From assembly GCA_030654395.1 (NCBI GenBank), contig JAURXM010000024.1, forward strand, positions 1 to 64,000: a stretch of DNA of 64,000 nt. The letters are read 5' to 3'. This document shows positions 61,435 through 64,000 of this stretch, piece after piece. The DNA comes from Aquabacterium sp. GTDB taxonomy: Bacteria > Pseudomonadota > Gammaproteobacteria > Burkholderiales > Burkholderiaceae_C. Each line of letters begins with the position of its first letter. Positions within the stretch are counted from its first letter, which is position 1. The notes under the pieces are model-generated. The model made no database searches and had not been told where the DNA came from. It saw nothing but the letters and a program-made list of their open reading frames with translations. A program made the position numbers and the translations under genes.

Positions 61435-62361
61435 ATGCCTGTATTGCCCCCTTTGCGAAAGCCGACTTTGATCCTGCGCTGTGCCTTGCTGGCTGTCTCC
61501 GGTTTGGTTTGCGCGACCACGGTTTTGGCCTTGGGTACCCACCAAGTCCCTGTCGCGCCACCCAAGTTGCCACCCAAGGCGCCGCCCACGCTGGTGCCTC
61601 GCACCGTGTCTGAGTTGTGCGCTCAGATGGTGCGGCGCTTGCCTAATCTGTCGTCTGCTGTCTGTGCCCGGGCGCAGCTCGTGCAGGGCGCAGTGGCCAG
61701 CAATTCAATCAAAGGCACGCCGATTTTCCAGAGAGACGTGATCTCGGACAACGCCCACTTGCGTGTGCTGGTGATTGGCGGCATCCATGGCGATGAATTG
61801 TCATCGACGGCGCTGGTTTTGAACTGGATCGGTGCGGCCATGGAGACGCCATCCAACATCCATTGGCGGTTTGTGCCCTTGATGAACCCGGATGGCATGT
61901 TGCAGGACAAACCCACACGCACGAATGCGCGGGGTGTTGATTTGAACCGCAACTTCCCGACGCCCAATTGGGACAAAGAGGCACCCAACTATTGGCGCCA
62001 GCGTACCAAGAACGACCCTCGGCGTTATCCCGGCCCCCAGCCCTTGTCAGAGCCTGAATCTCGTTGGTTGCATGACCAGATGGCGCAGTGGAAGCCCAAT
62101 TTGATCGTCTCGGTTCATGCGCCGTATGGTGTGTTGGATTTTGACGGACCCACGGTGGCGCCTCAGCGTTTGGGTCGTTTGTATCTGGATCAGGTGGGGA
62201 TCTTCCCCGGTAGCTTGGGTAACTATGGCGGGGTGCACAAAAAAGTGCCTGTCGTCACGATCGAGTTACCAAGCGCCATCCGAACACCCCAAGAAGCAGA
62301 GATTCGCCAGATGTGGCTGGATCTGCTGCGTTGGACGGCTGAGCGCTTGGGCGCGAACTGA
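61435..62361 (+). CDS. Exported M14-family zinc carboxypeptidase (murein peptide amidase-like)
   Basis: A 308-residue protein with a signal peptide or anchor (about residues 12-33) and an M14 domain: zinc ligands in IGGIHGDELSS (His118, Glu121) and VSVHAPYG, the substrate-binding GVDLNRNFPT and the catalytic Glu in VTIELPSAI. This resembles MpaA-type amidases that cut gamma-glutamyl-diaminopimelate bonds in peptidoglycan peptides, but MpaA is cytoplasmic while this protein looks exported. It is alone between ruvA and the convergent hybrid kinase gene. Confidence 0.85.
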   Translation: MPVLPPLRKPTLILRCALLAVSGLVCATTVLALGTHQVPVAPPKLPPKAPPTLVPRTVSELCAQMVRRLPNLSSAVCARAQLVQGAVASNSIKGTPIFQRDVISDNAHLRVLVIGGIHGDELSSTALVLNWIGAAMETPSNIHWRFVPLMNPDGMLQDKPTRTNARGVDLNRNFPTPNWDKEAPNYWRQRTKNDPRRYPGPQPLSEPESRWLHDQMAQWKPNLIVSVHAPYGVLDFDGPTVAPQRLGRLYLDQVGIFPGSLGNYGGVHKKVPVVTIELPSAIRTPQEAEIRQMWLDLLRWTAERLGAN

Positions 62362-62379
62362 TACCCATACTGATACCGC

Positions 62380-64000
62380 CTAGTGTGTGGGCGGCGCAGC
62401 TCGGGCGCTGGGCAGTGTGGCTAATATTTGCAGCAACCTGTTGATTTGCAGCGGCTTGACCAAATAGTGGTTGAAGCCTGTTTGCAAGGCCTTAGCGATG
62501 TGGTCGGGCAGGGCATCGGCACTGAGCGCGATCAAGGGTAATTTCTTGAACTCCGCTTGTGAGCGCAGTCGGCGGCACAAATCCAAGCCGCTGCCGTCGG
62601 GCAGGTTGATGTCCACCAGTGCCACATCCGGGTGGATGCTGCGGATGCTGGCGAGGCCCTCGGCTGCGGTCTCTGCAGAGTACAGGCGCACTTGCGGATA
62701 AGCGGCGAACAGGGCCTCGACCAAGCTGCGGTTCAAGGCGTTGTCCTCAATGTGCACCACGCGCAAAGGCGGCAACATCACGGCGGGCTCGTTGCCGCGT
62801 GTGGCATTGAACTTGAGTGAACCTGGGCCTTCAGCCAAAGGCAGGCGCAGCGCAAACACACTGCCGCGTCCCAATGTGCTGGTGACGTCGATGCTGCCAT
62901 GCATCAACTCAGCCAAGCGCTGCGACACAGCCAAGCCCAAGCCATTGCCTGCGGGGTTGCCGGGGGTGGTTTCTAGCCGGGTGAAGGGCTGGAACAGGCG
63001 CGGCAAGTCCCCTTGGTCAATGCCAAAGCCTTGGTCGCGCACCTCGACGATGCCCATGCGTTCATCGGGTGTCATCTTGCCGCTGATCCAGATGGTGGAG
63101 CCTTGGGGGCTGAAGCGGATGGCGTTGCTGAGCAGGTTGAGGATGATGGCGCGGGTGTGCTCGGGGTCAGCCCAGACAGGCGGGCACTCGCAATCCACCA
63201 CCACGGTGATGCTGTGGGCTTGCGCGTCAAGCTCTAGGGTGGAGCGGATCTCGCGCAGCAGCACGGACAGCTCTATGCGCTGAGGCCTGATCGTCAGCGG
63301 CTTGTCGTCCAGTTTGGCGTAGGCCAAGGCTTGGTCTAGCAGCGACAGCAGTTGCTCGCCAGCGGTGTGAATGTGGTTGATCTGACGCCGTTGCGCTTCA
63401 GGCAGCTGGACGTCATCGGCCATATTGAGCAGTTGCGTGAAGCCCAAAATGGCGTTCAGGGGCGAGCGCATGCTGTGGCTCATGCCCGATACAAAATCGA
63501 TCTTGGTGGCCAAGGCCACTTCCGCTTCTAGGCGCTTGGCGTGTGCTGTGTTGGCGCGGCGGATGTCGCGGATGTCGGTGAGGATCTCGATGTAGCGGTC
63601 GATCTGGCCGTCTGGGCCATGAACCGGCTGCACCGAGCGCGAGACCCAAAAGGGCTCGCCATCTTTGCGGTGGTGGCAGATCTCTAGCCGCTCGATGCTG
63701 CCGCCTTGGGCCAGCACTTGGTTGATTCGGGTGACGGTGGCGGGGTCGGTGTGTGGCCCGCTCAGCAGCTCTTCGGGCAGCTGGCCATGGCACTCCGTCA
63801 GGGTGAAGCCAGTCAGCCGCGCAAAGGCAGGGTTGACCCAGCTGATGCAGCGCTGCGCATCGCAAATCATGATGGCGTCGGTCGCGCGGTCAGCCACCAA
63901 AGCCAATTCTTGGTTGGTCGCTTGCGCGCGTTGCAGGGCGGTTTGCAGTTGCTTGATGACCTGCCCTTGTTGCTCAAAAGCATCGTGGCGCAGGTTGAGT
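62380..64000 (-). CDS. Hybrid sensor histidine kinase/response regulator (partial, N-terminus beyond window)
   Basis: The frame is open to the window edge, so the N-terminus is missing. Visible in order from the N-terminal side: a helical linker, a PAS/PAC domain (ATDAIMICDAQRCISWVNPA, ICHHRKDGEPFWVSR), a HisKA domain with phospho-site SGMSHSMRSPLNAILG, a HATPase domain (NLLSNAIRFSPQGSTIW, VRDQGFGI, GNGLGLAVSQRL) and a C-terminal receiver with VDINLPDGSG. It is a phosphorelay-type kinase; the partner phosphotransfer protein is not seen. Confidence 0.92.
   Translation of the reverse strand, partial: LNLRHDAFEQQGQVIKQLQTALQRAQATNQELALVADRATDAIMICDAQRCISWVNPAFARLTGFTLTECHGQLPEELLSGPHTDPATVTRINQVLAQGGSIERLEICHHRKDGEPFWVSRSVQPVHGPDGQIDRYIEILTDIRDIRRANTAHAKRLEAEVALATKIDFVSGMSHSMRSPLNAILGFTQLLNMADDVQLPEAQRRQINHIHTAGEQLLSLLDQALAYAKLDDKPLTIRPQRIELSVLLREIRSTLELDAQAHSITVVVDCECPPVWADPEHTRAIILNLLSNAIRFSPQGSTIWISGKMTPDERMGIVEVRDQGFGIDQGDLPRLFQPFTRLETTPGNPAGNGLGLAVSQRLAELMHGSIDVTSTLGRGSVFALRLPLAEGPGSLKFNATRGNEPAVMLPPLRVVHIEDNALNRSLVEALFAAYPQVRLYSAETAAEGLASIRSIHPDVALVDINLPDGSGLDLCRRLRSQAEFKKLPLIALSADALPDHIAKALQTGFNHYLVKPLQINRLLQILATLPSARAAPPTH

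Overview
The window looks like a chromosomal segment of a betaproteobacterium, most likely Burkholderiales and Comamonadaceae-like. The evidence is the high-GC codon use, a DUF3567 gene (a family typical of this group), a MerR/LiuR-type regulator with its palindromic box, a stand-alone MetH homocysteine-binding module, and PEP-CTERM-type and GGDEF/EAL genes. No tRNA, rRNA, CRISPR array or intact insertion sequence was seen. Functions are assigned by reading motifs; no database search was run.

Region 1 (0.2-11.8 kb) is an island of exported hydrolases. It holds a nucleoside-hydrolase-like protein, a GH5 endoglycoceramidase-like enzyme, two tandem SGNH esterases, a GH29 alpha-L-fucosidase and a lipoprotein carboxylesterase. 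Two AraC regulators flank it. Two paralogous Crp/Fnr regulators of equal length are interleaved, each divergent from a hydrolase and sharing a 23-bp element over its start codon. No transporter is present. Region 2 (11.8-15.8 kb) is an AraC gene divergent from an SDR / atypical MBL / epimerase operon.

Region 3 (15.8-22.5 kb) is housekeeping: DUF1439 lipoprotein, PIN protein, mnmA and a Nudix hydrolase on the minus strand. It is followed by the proton-translocating transhydrogenase operon pntAA-panD-pntAB-pntB, in which panD is embedded. Region 4 (22.5-27.3 kb) is a decayed accessory patch. It has a HAF-repeat PEP-CTERM protein and the remains of a type I secretion locus (substrate N-terminus, membrane protein with an in-frame amber codon, HlyD C-terminus). 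It also has an MNT nucleotidyltransferase with a truncated HEPN partner, an intact class II Fic gene, and a collapsed second fic copy carrying an 83-84 bp direct repeat.

Region 5 (27.4-36.5 kb) is a minus-strand acyl-CoA operon in the order biotin-dependent carboxylase beta, acyl-CoA dehydrogenase, enoyl-CoA hydratase, carboxylase alpha, BKACE, hydroxyacyl dehydrogenase, SDR. Its first four genes match atuCDEF (acyclic terpenoid catabolism), but the divergent regulator is LiuR-like. The box TTTACGTTAACGTCAA in its promoter recurs as TTGACGTTAACGTCAA before the acyl-CoA dehydrogenase / thiolase / FadJ-like / CoA-transferase operon at 44.5-50.2 kb, so one regulator probably controls both. Between them lie cyclic-di-GMP genes, a PhnA-like zinc-ribbon protein, a DEAD-box helicase and a tandem TetR pair divergent from a diiron protein and Baeyer-Villiger monooxygenase operon.

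Region 6 (50.2-64 kb) has a second ferritin-like diiron protein, an exported glutathione peroxidase, DUF3567, two overlapping GGDEF-EAL genes, the MetH N-terminal module, ybeY, a NarL-type histidine kinase/response regulator pair, ruvA, an exported M14 peptidase and a hybrid histidine kinase that runs off the window end. The strongest candidates for something new are the exported hydrolase island with its paired regulators, and the two-operon acyl-CoA regulon that lacks a recognisable lyase but carries BKACE.
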